Of a DNA stretch of 22,236 nt, positions 13,345 to 21,650 are shown one piece after another. Origin of the DNA: a bacterium. GTDB lineage: Bacteria; Patescibacteriota; Minisyncoccia; Phycocordibacterales; PALSA-1337. Under the pieces are notes generated by a model. It was not told where the DNA came from and searched no databases. It saw nothing but the letters and a program-made list of their open reading frames with translations. The stretch's first letter is position 1, and each line of letters opens with the position of its first letter. The translations under genes were made by a program, and so were the position numbers. The stretch spans positions 1-22,236 of the forward strand of contig JAUYLM010000032.1 in assembly GCA_030698965.1 (NCBI GenBank), in the 5' to 3' direction.

Positions 13345-16300
13345 ATGAGCGAGCAAATGCATCAGCTTAACTCCCAGCAAAAAGAGGCGGTGGAAACTAC
13401 TTCCGGGCCTTTGCTGATCCTGGCCGGAGCGGGTGCCGGAAAGACGAAAACCATTGCCCATAGAATACTAAATCTAGTAAAAAGCGGAGTAGAGCCATCA
13501 AAAATTCTGGCGATTACATTTACAAACAAAGCGGCGAAGGAAATGCGCGATAGGGTTATAGGACTCTTGCGGTCAGATAAGAGCTTGAATATGCCGGTTT
13601 CCATGAACCAGACTCCTTTTGTCAGTACTTTCCATGCTTTGGGAGTCCATATTATAAAAGAAAATAGTATTCTTGCCGGTTTGCCGAGGCATTTTACGAT
13701 ATTTGACAGGTCGGATTCAAAAAGAGCCGTGAAGGCAGTCTTGGAAGAGCTGGAACTTGATCCTAAGCAGTTTGAACCTGGAGCCATACTCAACGCGATA
13801 TCTCGAGAGAAGGGGAACGGAGTGACCGCATCAGAATACATGAGCAGGCTCAGCGGAAGTCCTCAGGAGTTCTATCAGAAAACAATAGGAAGCGTATGGG
13901 AAAAGTACGAGAAGACTCTTGCGAGGGAAAAATCCGCCGATTTTGATGATCTACTGTTGAAAACGGCTGTTCTATTGCAGAAAAATGAAAGTGTGAGGAA
14001 ACATTATCAGCACATATGGAGATATATTCATGTGGATGAATATCAGGATGTAAATAAAGTTCAATATCAAATGATGCAATTACTAGCCTCCAATGAGCGC
14101 AATATATGTGTTGTTGGAGATGTTGATCAATGCCTCTTGCCCGACACGTGGATTAGCGTTCCAGGAGGAAATAAGAAAATTAAGGATATTAAAGAAAAAG
14201 ATAAGATAATATCTGCAGCAGGAAATGGAAGTACCTGTGAGACGTCGGTAGAAAGGGTCATATCTAGAAAATATAGCGGAGAGGTTATTACCATTTCGAC
14301 CAAAAAAGGCAGTATTACAGCCACCCCAAACCATATCTTATTTTCATCTCTTTCACTTAAACCTGACTGTTATTACGTCTACCTTATGTATAAAAGAGAG
14401 AAGGGATACAGGATTGGAATGGTAAAAAGTATAAGAAAGGGTAAAAAAGATAAGGAAATTGGATTACTGGTTAGATGCAACCAGGAACACGCAGATAAAA
14501 TGTGGATCTTAAAAATGTGTTCTGAAAAAAGCGAGGCTCTTTATTGGGAGGTTTATTTTTCTTCAAAATATGGAATTCCCGGTCTTGTCTTTTCAAACGG
14601 CAACAGAAGAATGGTAATTAAACAGAGTGCTATCGATGAACTATATTCATCTATTGATACAGTAAGTAGAGCGGGGATGCTTTTTAAAGATTCTGGATTA
14701 TTCATAAACTATCCTCATTATGTTCCCCAGGGAACAACCACACTGAATACCTTACGCGACAGAATAAATATTAGAGTTTCAATGTTCGACGATCCGAGGA
14801 GAAGCCTGATCAGCCCTTGGGGTCTAAGCAGAGTATCAGTAAATGCCACAGATAGTGAATTTAAAGACACACTTATAGCCGAAGGGTTTCCTGTTCGCAA
14901 AGGCAAAAGAGATGACTGGAGAATGGAGATAAGCCACCTAGACTATGGAAATGCTGAAGAAATTGCCCAAAAGATCTATTCATTACGTCCTCACCTCACC
15001 GTAAGGAGGAGTGTTTCCTTGATTCCAAATAAGAAAATGTTTTTTCACCCGGCAGGAAATATCATTCCTGGCATGACTATCGGTATCTTAGAAGAAGGAA
15101 AAATCATCGAGCAGGAAGTAATCGATGTGAAAAAGAGTTTTTACGAAGGAGTCGTATATGATTTAAATATAAAAAACACTCATAATTACATAGCGAATTC
15201 TACTCCAGTTCACAACTGCATATATTCCTGGCGCGGAGCGGACATAAAAAATATTCTAAATTTTGAAAAAGACTACGCCGAAGCAAAAGTGGTCGTTCTC
15301 GAGGAAAATTATCGCTCTACTCAAACTATCCTCGCGGCGGCAAATAATGTCATACAGAAAAATGTCATGCGCAGAAAAAAGAATCTTTTTACAAAAAATC
15401 CGGAAGGAGAAAAGATCGCGCTTTTTATTTCATACACTGAAAAAGAAGAGGCGAGGATCATCGCTGATACTGCCCGTGACTTGATAGAAAAAGGCGTGAA
15501 CCCAAAGGAAATCTCCGTACTCTACAGGGCAAACTTCCAGTCCCGTATCCTAGAAGAGTCTTTTCTGAATAAAAATATTCCGTACCAGATGCTTGGAGTC
15601 AGATTTTTTGAAAGGAAAGAAATAAAAGACACGCTTTCGTTCATCAAAGCCGCGCTCAATAGGGAAAGCTCCGGCGACATGGCGCGCGTGATCAATATTC
15701 CGCCGAGAGGCATAGGCAAGGTCACGATGCTAAAGATTCTAGCGGGCAATAAAGATGCACTGCCTCCGGCCATGAGAATCAAAGTTTCACAATTTTTCGG
15801 ATTGCTTGATCGCATAAAAGATGTCGTCGCGACGAGCAAGCCTTCAGATACCATAAAATATATTTTGAGAGAAACTGGCATGGAAATGATGTATAAAAAT
15901 GGCTCGCCAGAAGAGCAGGAAAAGCTTGAAAACCTTAGGGAATTAGCCTCCGTTGCGACACAGTACGACTCCCTTCCTCCTGAAGATGGGATAGAATCCC
16001 TCCTCTCCAATGCCGCTTTAGCCACCGATCAGGACGAGCTGGAAAAAGAGAAGGATGCAGTAAAGCTCATGACCGTTCATGCCTCCAAAGGCTTGGAGTT
16101 CGACTATGTTTTCATCGCAGGACTGGAACAGGATTTATTCCCTCATCAGAGACTGAACGAGAGTGACATAAGCCAGTCAGAAGCCGAGGAAGAAAGGAGG
16201 TTGTTCTACGTAGCCGTCACGCGAGCAAGGAAAAAAGTTTTTTTGAGCTATGCCCAGCTGAGGACCATATATGGATCACAGAAAGTTAACACCCCATCAG

Positions 16301-16398
16301 AATTCATCTCAGACATCGGTGACGAACATCTCGAGCCGGATGTGGAGAATGCCGATGAAAAGCCTAGGGGGGTAAAAGCAATATTTATAGATTTTTAA
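13345..16398 (+). CDS. uvrD/pcrA: UvrD/PcrA superfamily 1 DNA helicase containing an intein
   Basis: One 1017-residue frame: N-extein 1-262, intein 263-624, C-extein 625-1017; the joined exteins are 655 residues, a little short for UvrD/PcrA. Motifs in order: Q motif LNSQQKEAV (8-16), Walker A AGAGAGKT (27-34), Ia ITFTNKAAKEM, motif II VDEYQD (230-235), motif III GDVDQ (258-262) continuing after the intein as CIYSWRGADI, motif IV EENYRS, V TVHASKGLEFDYVF and VI EERRLFYVAVTRA. The enzyme is a 3'-5' helicase/translocase for excision repair, mismatch repair and removal of bound proteins. The intein splits motif III, so unspliced protein should not couple ATP hydrolysis to unwinding. The ksgA ATG is 1 nt after its stop. 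Confidence 0.95.
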   Translation: MSEQMHQLNSQQKEAVETTSGPLLILAGAGAGKTKTIAHRILNLVKSGVEPSKILAITFTNKAAKEMRDRVIGLLRSDKSLNMPVSMNQTPFVSTFHALGVHIIKENSILAGLPRHFTIFDRSDSKRAVKAVLEELELDPKQFEPGAILNAISREKGNGVTASEYMSRLSGSPQEFYQKTIGSVWEKYEKTLAREKSADFDDLLLKTAVLLQKNESVRKHYQHIWRYIHVDEYQDVNKVQYQMMQLLASNERNICVVGDVDQCLLPDTWISVPGGNKKIKDIKEKDKIISAAGNGSTCETSVERVISRKYSGEVITISTKKGSITATPNHILFSSLSLKPDCYYVYLMYKREKGYRIGMVKSIRKGKKDKEIGLLVRCNQEHADKMWILKMCSEKSEALYWEVYFSSKYGIPGLVFSNGNRRMVIKQSAIDELYSSIDTVSRAGMLFKDSGLFINYPHYVPQGTTTLNTLRDRINIRVSMFDDPRRSLISPWGLSRVSVNATDSEFKDTLIAEGFPVRKGKRDDWRMEISHLDYGNAEEIAQKIYSLRPHLTVRRSVSLIPNKKMFFHPAGNIIPGMTIGILEEGKIIEQEVIDVKKSFYEGVVYDLNIKNTHNYIANSTPVHNCIYSWRGADIKNILNFEKDYAEAKVVVLEENYRSTQTILAAANNVIQKNVMRRKKNLFTKNPEGEKIALFISYTEKEEARIIADTARDLIEKGVNPKEISVLYRANFQSRILEESFLNKNIPYQMLGVRFFERKEIKDTLSFIKAALNRESSGDMARVINIPPRGIGKVTMLKILAGNKDALPPAMRIKVSQFFGLLDRIKDVVATSKPSDTIKYILRETGMEMMYKNGSPEEQEKLENLRELASVATQYDSLPPEDGIESLLSNAALATDQDELEKEKDAVKLMTVHASKGLEFDYVFIAGLEQDLFPHQRLNESDISQSEAEEERRLFYVAVTRARKKVFLSYAQLRTIYGSQKVNTPSEFISDIGDEHLEPDVENADEKPRGVKAIFIDF
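14131..15216 (+). mobile_element. Intein in UvrD motif III with a non-LAGLIDADG insert
   Basis: The intein is 362 residues (precursor 263-624). Block A is C263 LLPDTWISV; block B is ITATPNH (T327, H330); blocks F and G are VVYDLNIKNTHNYIANSTPVHN (read here as VVYDLNIKN, THNYIAN, STPVHN), followed by Cys +1. All splicing residues are present. No LAGLIDADG motif is visible. Instead residues 343-415 read YYVYLM...GYRIG...VRCNQEHAD...SEALYWE...YGIP, with the order Y-Y, RIG, Arg 377, Glu 402 that would fit a divergent GIY-YIG nuclease. Residues 420-560 are a further unassigned insert. The boundaries follow from GDVDQ-CIYSWRGA once it is removed. Confidence 0.93.
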
Positions 16399-16399
16399 T

Positions 16400-17092
16400 A
16401 TGGAAACATTTACCGCAAAAAAATCATTGGGACAGAACTTCCTGCACGCACCGCAGGTGGTTTCGGCCATGGTTCACGCCTCTCAAATTTATCAGGACTG
16501 CTTCGTTCTTGAAGCAGGACCAGGCAAGGGAGCTCTGACAAAAGGACTGCTTGAGGCGGGGGCAAAGGTGATCGCCGTGGAAAAAGATGACAGGGCAATA
16601 CCATTTTTGACGGAAAAATTCAGGGAGGAAATAAAAAAGGACAGGCTGAGGGTAGTTCATGAGGATATTCTGGAATTCAACCCAGACTCACATGGACTCA
16701 AAAACGGGGAATACGCTATCACGGCAAATATTCCGTATTATATCAGCGGAGAATTCCTGAGAAAATTCCTAGAATCGAGTGCACAGCCTTCAAGAATAGT
16801 TGTGATGCTCCAGAAAGAGCTGGCAAAAAGGATTGTGGACGAGAGGGGAAGTATCCTATCTATGGCAGTAAAGGCCTATGGAAATCCAAAATATATAACA
16901 TCAGTGCCTAGAAAATTCTTCCGGCCGATTCCAAATGTCGACTCCGCGGTGCTTCTCATAGAGGATATTTCAAAGAAATTCTTCGTGAATTTAAACGAGA
17001 AATCCTTTTTTATAGCCCTAAAAACAGGTTTTGCCCATAAACGCAAAGTTCTCATCAAAATCTGGAAGATATTGTTCCTGCAGAGAAACTAA
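16400..17092 (+). CDS. ksgA (rsmA): 16S rRNA dimethyladenosine transferase, 3' end frameshifted
   Basis: The first about 219 residues are a clear KsgA/RsmA: KKSLGQNFL (7-15), SAM-binding motif I LEAGPGKGALT (about 38-48), acidic motif II VIAVEKDD, motif IV TANIPYYISG, the RPIPNVDSAVL signature, and FAHKRKVLIK near the end. The enzyme dimethylates two adjacent adenines in the 3' helix of 16S rRNA during 30S assembly. After FAHKRKVLIK the frame runs into an unrelated IWKILFLQRN and stops. The expected C-terminal part is present in the -1 frame at 17059-17205. A missing A in the AAAA run at 17057-17060 explains it. It follows the helicase gene with a 1-nt gap, so they form an operon. Confidence 0.88.
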   Translation: METFTAKKSLGQNFLHAPQVVSAMVHASQIYQDCFVLEAGPGKGALTKGLLEAGAKVIAVEKDDRAIPFLTEKFREEIKKDRLRVVHEDILEFNPDSHGLKNGEYAITANIPYYISGEFLRKFLESSAQPSRIVVMLQKELAKRIVDERGSILSMAVKAYGNPKYITSVPRKFFRPIPNVDSAVLLIEDISKKFFVNLNEKSFFIALKTGFAHKRKVLIKIWKILFLQRN

Positions 17093-17205
17093 AGAAAATA
17101 TGGGTGGAGAATGAATGGCCGGTCACGATGCGCGCAGAGGAAATGAAACTGGAAGATTGGAAAAAGATATCTACCGAGATATCTACAGATATCTACATAG
17201 GATAA
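17059..17205 (+). pseudogene. Out-of-frame C-terminal part of ksgA
   Basis: This frame reads NLEDIVPAEKLKKIW, then VENEWPVTMRAEEMKLEDWKK (in the second run RAEEMKLEDW is the typical KsgA ending), and stops with TAA at 17203-17205. With one extra A in the run at 17057-17060 the two parts join into a normal KsgA of about 268 residues. Because the reading frame is otherwise clean, this is either a recent mutation or a sequencing/assembly error in a homopolymer. Confidence 0.75.
17165..17196 (+). repeat. Three copies of AGATATCTAC
   Basis: AGATATCTAC occurs at 17165-17174, 17177-17186 and 17187-17196. Each copy contains the palindrome AGATATCT. They lie in the last codons of the ksgA 3' frame and 24-56 nt upstream of the -10 of the next gene, where a repressor or activator could bind. 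Confidence 0.65.
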
Positions 17206-17217
17206 CGCCAGATTCCT

Positions 17218-17226
17218 TGCTATAAT
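17218..17226 (+). promoter_or_regulatory. Extended -10 upstream of the envelope cluster
   Basis: TGC TATAAT at 17218-17226, followed 9 nt later by the ATG at 17236. The same TGCTAnnnT form and short spacing occur at rpsO. The cluster downstream (17236-22236) has tight spacing and probably starts here. Confidence 0.6.
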
Positions 17227-17235
17227 TATGGGGAT

Positions 17236-18099
17236 ATGGGGCCAAAAAATATTATTTTGATAGTAATGGCTATCCTCATAGTAGCTGGGGCATTTGTCTT
17301 TGCGGAATACCGAAATAACCAAATCAAAAAAGCAGTCTACAGCGCTCCGGTTGTATCCGGAAATGACAACTTTTCGACTCCGGAAATCTTGATTGAAAAT
17401 AGCGACAAGGATAGTGATGGTGATGGCCTGAAAGACTGGGAAGAGGCGCTTCTTGTGACAACATCTAGCTCAACTCCCTCTGCAAACCTTACCCCTACTG
17501 ACAGACTGGCGAGGGACTTTTTCGCGAGATACATGGAACTCAATCAAATGGGACTGTCCGGAGACGCGCAAAGCCAGCAGGAAATGGTGGGGCAGGTTCT
17601 GAAAAATGGCATCGTCCTTTCACAGCCGGAAATTTATGATCTGAAGGACATAAGAACGTCTTCCGATAATTCCGCGGAATACATAAAAAAATACGGGAAT
17701 GATGTCGGAGCTATTTTCAATAGCAATCAGATTCGTGGAAGGGATGAAGCCGTCATATCCAAAGAAAGCGCAGAAAAAGAGGACCCGGAGATTCTAAGGG
17801 AGATTGACCCTATAATTTCCGCATATAAGAGGATAATCGATGGCCTTCTCAAAATTCCAGCCCCCCCGGCAATGGCTTCAATGCACTTGAACCTCATAAA
17901 TTCCGTGAGTAAATTTCTTTTTACCGCTGAAGCATTCAGACAAAGCAATGCCGATGCCATGAAAGGACTCCAGGCCGCCAGCAGTTATCTCGATAACGGA
18001 AAGTCCCTCATCGATTCTCTTCAGACAATAAAAAAATATCTGGCTTCGAAGAATATCTCATATTCTCAGAATGAGCCTGGGTATATGTTTTATAGATAA
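17236..18099 (+). CDS. Membrane-anchored protein with a calcium-binding-type loop
   Basis: I do not recognise a family for this 287-residue protein. Residues 6-23 form an N-terminal transmembrane helix (no lipobox Cys). Residues 57-70 read DKDSDGDGLKDWEE, the D-x-D-x-D-G pattern of EF-hand, dockerin and thrombospondin type-3 calcium loops, and such single loops are frequent in secreted proteins of CPR bacteria. The remainder is probably mostly helical and outside the membrane. The next gene begins 2 nt after its stop, and the two following genes are also close, so it is part of the same envelope cluster as the VirB6/TrbL-like protein. It could be a structural component of that apparatus. Confidence 0.75.
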   Translation: MGPKNIILIVMAILIVAGAFVFAEYRNNQIKKAVYSAPVVSGNDNFSTPEILIENSDKDSDGDGLKDWEEALLVTTSSSTPSANLTPTDRLARDFFARYMELNQMGLSGDAQSQQEMVGQVLKNGIVLSQPEIYDLKDIRTSSDNSAEYIKKYGNDVGAIFNSNQIRGRDEAVISKESAEKEDPEILREIDPIISAYKRIIDGLLKIPAPPAMASMHLNLINSVSKFLFTAEAFRQSNADAMKGLQAASSYLDNGKSLIDSLQTIKKYLASKNISYSQNEPGYMFYR

Positions 18100-18101
18100 A
18101 T

Positions 18102-19733
18102 ATGACAAGCAATTCTTTAAACAAAATAACGGCGACGCTTCTGGTCCTTGCAATTGTTCTGGGAGTTTATGGAGCGCCTCGAAAAGCCGAGGCTCAGCTT
18201 GGAACCCTCGAGGTCAATTCTACAGCAACCCTCTTCCAACAGATTGCTCAGACACTCAGTACCGCAACATCTGCTTTTGCAACCTACTCTCTAGAATTCA
18301 AAGCTTTTGTCCTGGATACCCTTGCCACTACTCTGGCGAAACAGCTCATACGCCAGATCACAGCCAGCACAGTGAACTGGATCAATTCCGGGTTTGAAGG
18401 AAGCCCTTCTTTTATTACAAATCCCGGATCATTCTTCATCGATGTGGCGGACCAGATTACAGGAGAATTCCTGGCGGAAACAGGCGGACCGCTTACAGAA
18501 TTGTGTTCTCCATTTAGCATTGATATAAGAGTTGCCTTGGCTTTCAAATACCATCCAAAGATTCAAAAAAGATACGCGTGTACCCTCGGCACGATCATCA
18601 CCAACAGCAAAAATGCCGTAAAGGGAGCGAGTATAAACGGCTTCACGGCAGGGGATTTCAGCCAGGGAGGCTGGCCTGCTTTTGTCGCTCTTACAACCGA
18701 GCCGCAGAATAACATCTATGGAGCATATCTCAGAGCTGAAAGTGAATTGTCACTCCGCGTAGCCAATGCCCAGATTTCAAAAAAGGACGAGATCAGTAAC
18801 GGGAAAGGATTTCTGTCCTGGAGAAATCCAAAGTGCAAGGCCGAGGTGAAACAGCACAATGCCACAGTTTCAGCCAAGTACGAAGCATCCAGCGAAGACG
18901 CGTATTATGAAAGTCTGGAGACAGGAACGGGGGAGGGGTACTACTCCGGAGAAGTTGGGTCACTCAAGAGTATCAACGACTGCCCTATCGAAACTCCCGG
19001 TTCTCTGATCGGAGGCTCGATCCAAAATCATCTGAACGGACCTCTGCGCGAGATCGAGCTGGTAGACTCCATAAATGAGGTAGTTAGTGCTCTTGCCGCT
19101 CAGCTGATAAATACAGTTCTTACCGGAGGACTTCGTGCTGTCAGCGGAAGCGGGCCAAGCGATTCCACATCGTATGTATACCAGATCCAAAATGAAGCCA
19201 ATACGGACATGAATCATGTCGAAAATCTCCGAAATAACTTCATCAAGAGCGTTGGAAAGTATATTACGGACACCCTAGAGTACAAGACCAACAAAGATCA
19301 ATCGCTCAATTTAATCCTCGATGTGAAAAACAAATACGATGAAGCCAAGAGGTGTTACGACGAAAAAATAGCCGGTCCTCCGCCATTGCAGGGGGGACAA
19401 CTGTCAATTGCCGAGAGTAGAAAAGTGGGAATAGATGCTGTAGTAACGCTCAACATAACGCCTCTCGCTACGAAGCTCCTGGCGGAAGCGAGGGAAGCGG
19501 ATACCAGGTATATCACACTGACCAACTTGAGAGATCAGGCAAATGCGGCCACCACAGTGAACGAGCTGAGCGCTCCCACCCAGACATTTTCCCAAATGCT
19601 GCAGAATCAGGACCTTACTGACGCAAATGACATAGTTGGCTCCCAGCGAGAACTGGAAGAAGTCAGGGAAAGCGCATCGGATCTGAGAAGGGACGCGGAA
19701 AGAACGGTGCAGGAATGCCAGATATTCCGCTAA
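18102..19733 (+). CDS. Unknown secreted protein of the VirB6-like cluster
   Basis: No family recognised; 543 residues. It begins with a standard signal peptide (hydrophobic residues 9-24, then PRKAEA before Q32, a good signal-peptidase I site), so the mature protein should be outside the cytoplasmic membrane. Six Cys (LCSP, YACT, PKCK, NDCP, KRCY, QECQ) could form disulfides. A long helical, charged region with coiled-coil-like composition occupies about 360-543 (segments such as SQRELEEVRESASDLRRDAE). It sits 2 nt after the preceding gene and 10 nt before a VirB6/TrbL-like gene, so a periplasmic or surface partner of that membrane channel is a reasonable but unproven guess. Confidence 0.75.
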   Translation: MTSNSLNKITATLLVLAIVLGVYGAPRKAEAQLGTLEVNSTATLFQQIAQTLSTATSAFATYSLEFKAFVLDTLATTLAKQLIRQITASTVNWINSGFEGSPSFITNPGSFFIDVADQITGEFLAETGGPLTELCSPFSIDIRVALAFKYHPKIQKRYACTLGTIITNSKNAVKGASINGFTAGDFSQGGWPAFVALTTEPQNNIYGAYLRAESELSLRVANAQISKKDEISNGKGFLSWRNPKCKAEVKQHNATVSAKYEASSEDAYYESLETGTGEGYYSGEVGSLKSINDCPIETPGSLIGGSIQNHLNGPLREIELVDSINEVVSALAAQLINTVLTGGLRAVSGSGPSDSTSYVYQIQNEANTDMNHVENLRNNFIKSVGKYITDTLEYKTNKDQSLNLILDVKNKYDEAKRCYDEKIAGPPPLQGGQLSIAESRKVGIDAVVTLNITPLATKLLAEAREADTRYITLTNLRDQANAATTVNELSAPTQTFSQMLQNQDLTDANDIVGSQRELEEVRESASDLRRDAERTVQECQIFR

Positions 19734-19743
19734 TTAAATTAGA

Positions 19744-21639
19744 ATGAAGAAATATTTATCAATAATTCTCATAGTGACCGTGGTACTAGCAATAGGGGGT
19801 TTTGCTCTGACTCCTCAGATTGCTGAGGCTTCGTGTGTAAACCTCACCGGCTTCGACATAAATGATTGTATAGTTAGTGGATTAGCGGCTTTGGCTAACT
19901 ATGGCCTCACAATAGCATCATGGTTTGTAGCCATGGCGGGATTATTCTTAAGCGTTTCCATAAATCTAACGCTTCATATAAAAGAACTGTATGATAAAAC
20001 ACCGGCTATCGGACTTGTCTGGACTGTCATACGAGATTTGTCCAGCATATTTATAATTTTTATGCTTCTCTATGCTTCTATAGTTATGATCTTGGGGGTG
20101 AAAGGCCCCTCTTTTGGAAGTTTGATCGTGAATATATTTCTCGCAGGAATTCTAATAAATTTCAGTTTATTCTTCACCAAAGTTGCAATTGATGCTTCTA
20201 ATCTTATCTCGCTACAGTTTTACAGAGCAATTGCTCCGAACACCGAGTTTCTTTCCGGAGGCCTTTCCAAAACCTTCAGCGATGGAGGTCTTTCCGACGT
20301 ATTTATGCAAAGCCTGAAAATTCCAAGACTCTATGATAACAATGGGGTGCTAAAGAGCCAAAACCCCAAGATGGGAATAATAATTGCCGGAGTTGGAGGA
20401 ATAGCAATAATGATGACTGCCGCCTTCAGCTTCTTGGCTGCTGCCATAGCCTTTAGCGTCAGAGTCGCAATACTTATGTTTCTAATGGCCTTTTCGTCTG
20501 TTTATTTTGTCGGATGGATATTTCCAGATGTAAAAAAGAATTTATCTGATAAATGGCTGGATTATCTCATCAAACAATGCACATTCATGCCAGCTTATCT
20601 CTTACTAATGTATGTAGCGCTCCGGCTATTGAACGGGGATCCGAATGCTCCGGTCGGAACTGGAGGATTCATGGCATTCCTCTCTTCAAACACTTCGAAT
20701 GCGGATTTTTACGGAAATGAAGGAACGTTTAATCTTTCACAGGTCGGGATAATAATTCAATATGTAATTGCTTTGTTGTTTATAAACGCCCCTCTGATTG
20801 TCGCTTTGCAAATGGGTGGAAAAAGTGTTGCGTGGGCAAATGGAATAAAAGAAAAGGTGAGGGGAGTGGTGGGAAGGAATACCGCCGGAAGACTCGGAAG
20901 ATTTGCTGGCAATAAATTTGATAGCATGGCGGCGGCCGCCCAAAGCAGTACTACTGGAAGAGCGGCCTCATCTGTTCTTAGAAACCTTGGAATCAGCCAA
21001 GTTGTCAGGGGGCGATTAGCTCAAGCAGAAGGCAGTACGTACGGGGGCAAGCAGAATCTTTCTGATATCCAAAAAGAAAATAAGGAACGTTCAAGGTTCA
21101 TTGCTGGCGTTCAGAGAGGAAAAGCTCAAGCCGCGGTCATTGGGGCGGTGGTTGGCTCTAGAGTTCCTCCAACACCAGCGCAGATGCAGAATTTCCGCAG
21201 CGCTGTAGGCAAGATGAGTAATAAGGATTTTGAAGATATGGATTTTGACACACTAAAAAATCCTGTATTCGCTGGTAGCCTTTCCTCTAAGCAGGCAGAT
21301 TCTCTTCTCGATGGCGACATCCTTACGGATGCGCAAAAAACTGAATTCAAAGCAGTCAGAGAGAACCGTTTAACAACAATACTTGGCAATGTAATGCCAG
21401 GCGCATTGCCCGATATTCAGGAACATATTAAGAAAATATCGGGGAAGGAATTGTCCAAAATGTCTGCTGTATTAACAAATATAAATGTTATCAACAGCCT
21501 CGCACCATCTCAATTAAAAGAAATGGAGGATATAGATGGGTCCTTAAAAAAAGTGGTCGGGGACCACATATTCGCTACGGCACCCGCAAATCATAAAGCA
21601 AAAGGCTGGATAAGGCACAATCGGGCAGAGTGGAGTTAA
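19744..21639 (+). CDS. VirB6/TrbL-like polytopic membrane protein
   Basis: A 631-residue protein: an N-terminal signal-like helix (residues 6-22, AEA before Ser30), then about six or seven hydrophobic helices to residue 360, among them FIIFMLLYASIVMILGV, GIIIAGVGGIAIMMTAAF, VRVAILMFLMAFSSVYFVGW and VIALLFINAPLIVALQMGG. The remaining 270 residues are hydrophilic and probably cytoplasmic, rich in Ala, Arg and Gln. The layout (signal, helices, soluble tail) matches the VirB6/TrbL component of type IV secretion systems as annotated in CPR genomes. In those systems VirB6 forms part of the inner-membrane channel. No other core component (VirB4, VirD4) is in the window. The name rests on topology and general pattern, not on a signature motif. 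Confidence 0.75.
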   Translation: MKKYLSIILIVTVVLAIGGFALTPQIAEASCVNLTGFDINDCIVSGLAALANYGLTIASWFVAMAGLFLSVSINLTLHIKELYDKTPAIGLVWTVIRDLSSIFIIFMLLYASIVMILGVKGPSFGSLIVNIFLAGILINFSLFFTKVAIDASNLISLQFYRAIAPNTEFLSGGLSKTFSDGGLSDVFMQSLKIPRLYDNNGVLKSQNPKMGIIIAGVGGIAIMMTAAFSFLAAAIAFSVRVAILMFLMAFSSVYFVGWIFPDVKKNLSDKWLDYLIKQCTFMPAYLLLMYVALRLLNGDPNAPVGTGGFMAFLSSNTSNADFYGNEGTFNLSQVGIIIQYVIALLFINAPLIVALQMGGKSVAWANGIKEKVRGVVGRNTAGRLGRFAGNKFDSMAAAAQSSTTGRAASSVLRNLGISQVVRGRLAQAEGSTYGGKQNLSDIQKENKERSRFIAGVQRGKAQAAVIGAVVGSRVPPTPAQMQNFRSAVGKMSNKDFEDMDFDTLKNPVFAGSLSSKQADSLLDGDILTDAQKTEFKAVRENRLTTILGNVMPGALPDIQEHIKKISGKELSKMSAVLTNINVINSLAPSQLKEMEDIDGSLKKVVGDHIFATAPANHKAKGWIRHNRAEWS

Positions 21640-21650
21640 TTATAAAAAAC

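Noticed and set aside
15522..16025. Minus-strand ORF of 167 codons opposite the helicase C-extein.
   Set aside because: Antisense to conserved helicase sequence with no recognisable domain.
17051..17066. Programmed -1 ribosomal frameshift in ksgA.
   Set aside because: The site does not fit the slippery heptamer and no clear downstream stimulatory structure is seen; KsgA is not a known frameshift gene.
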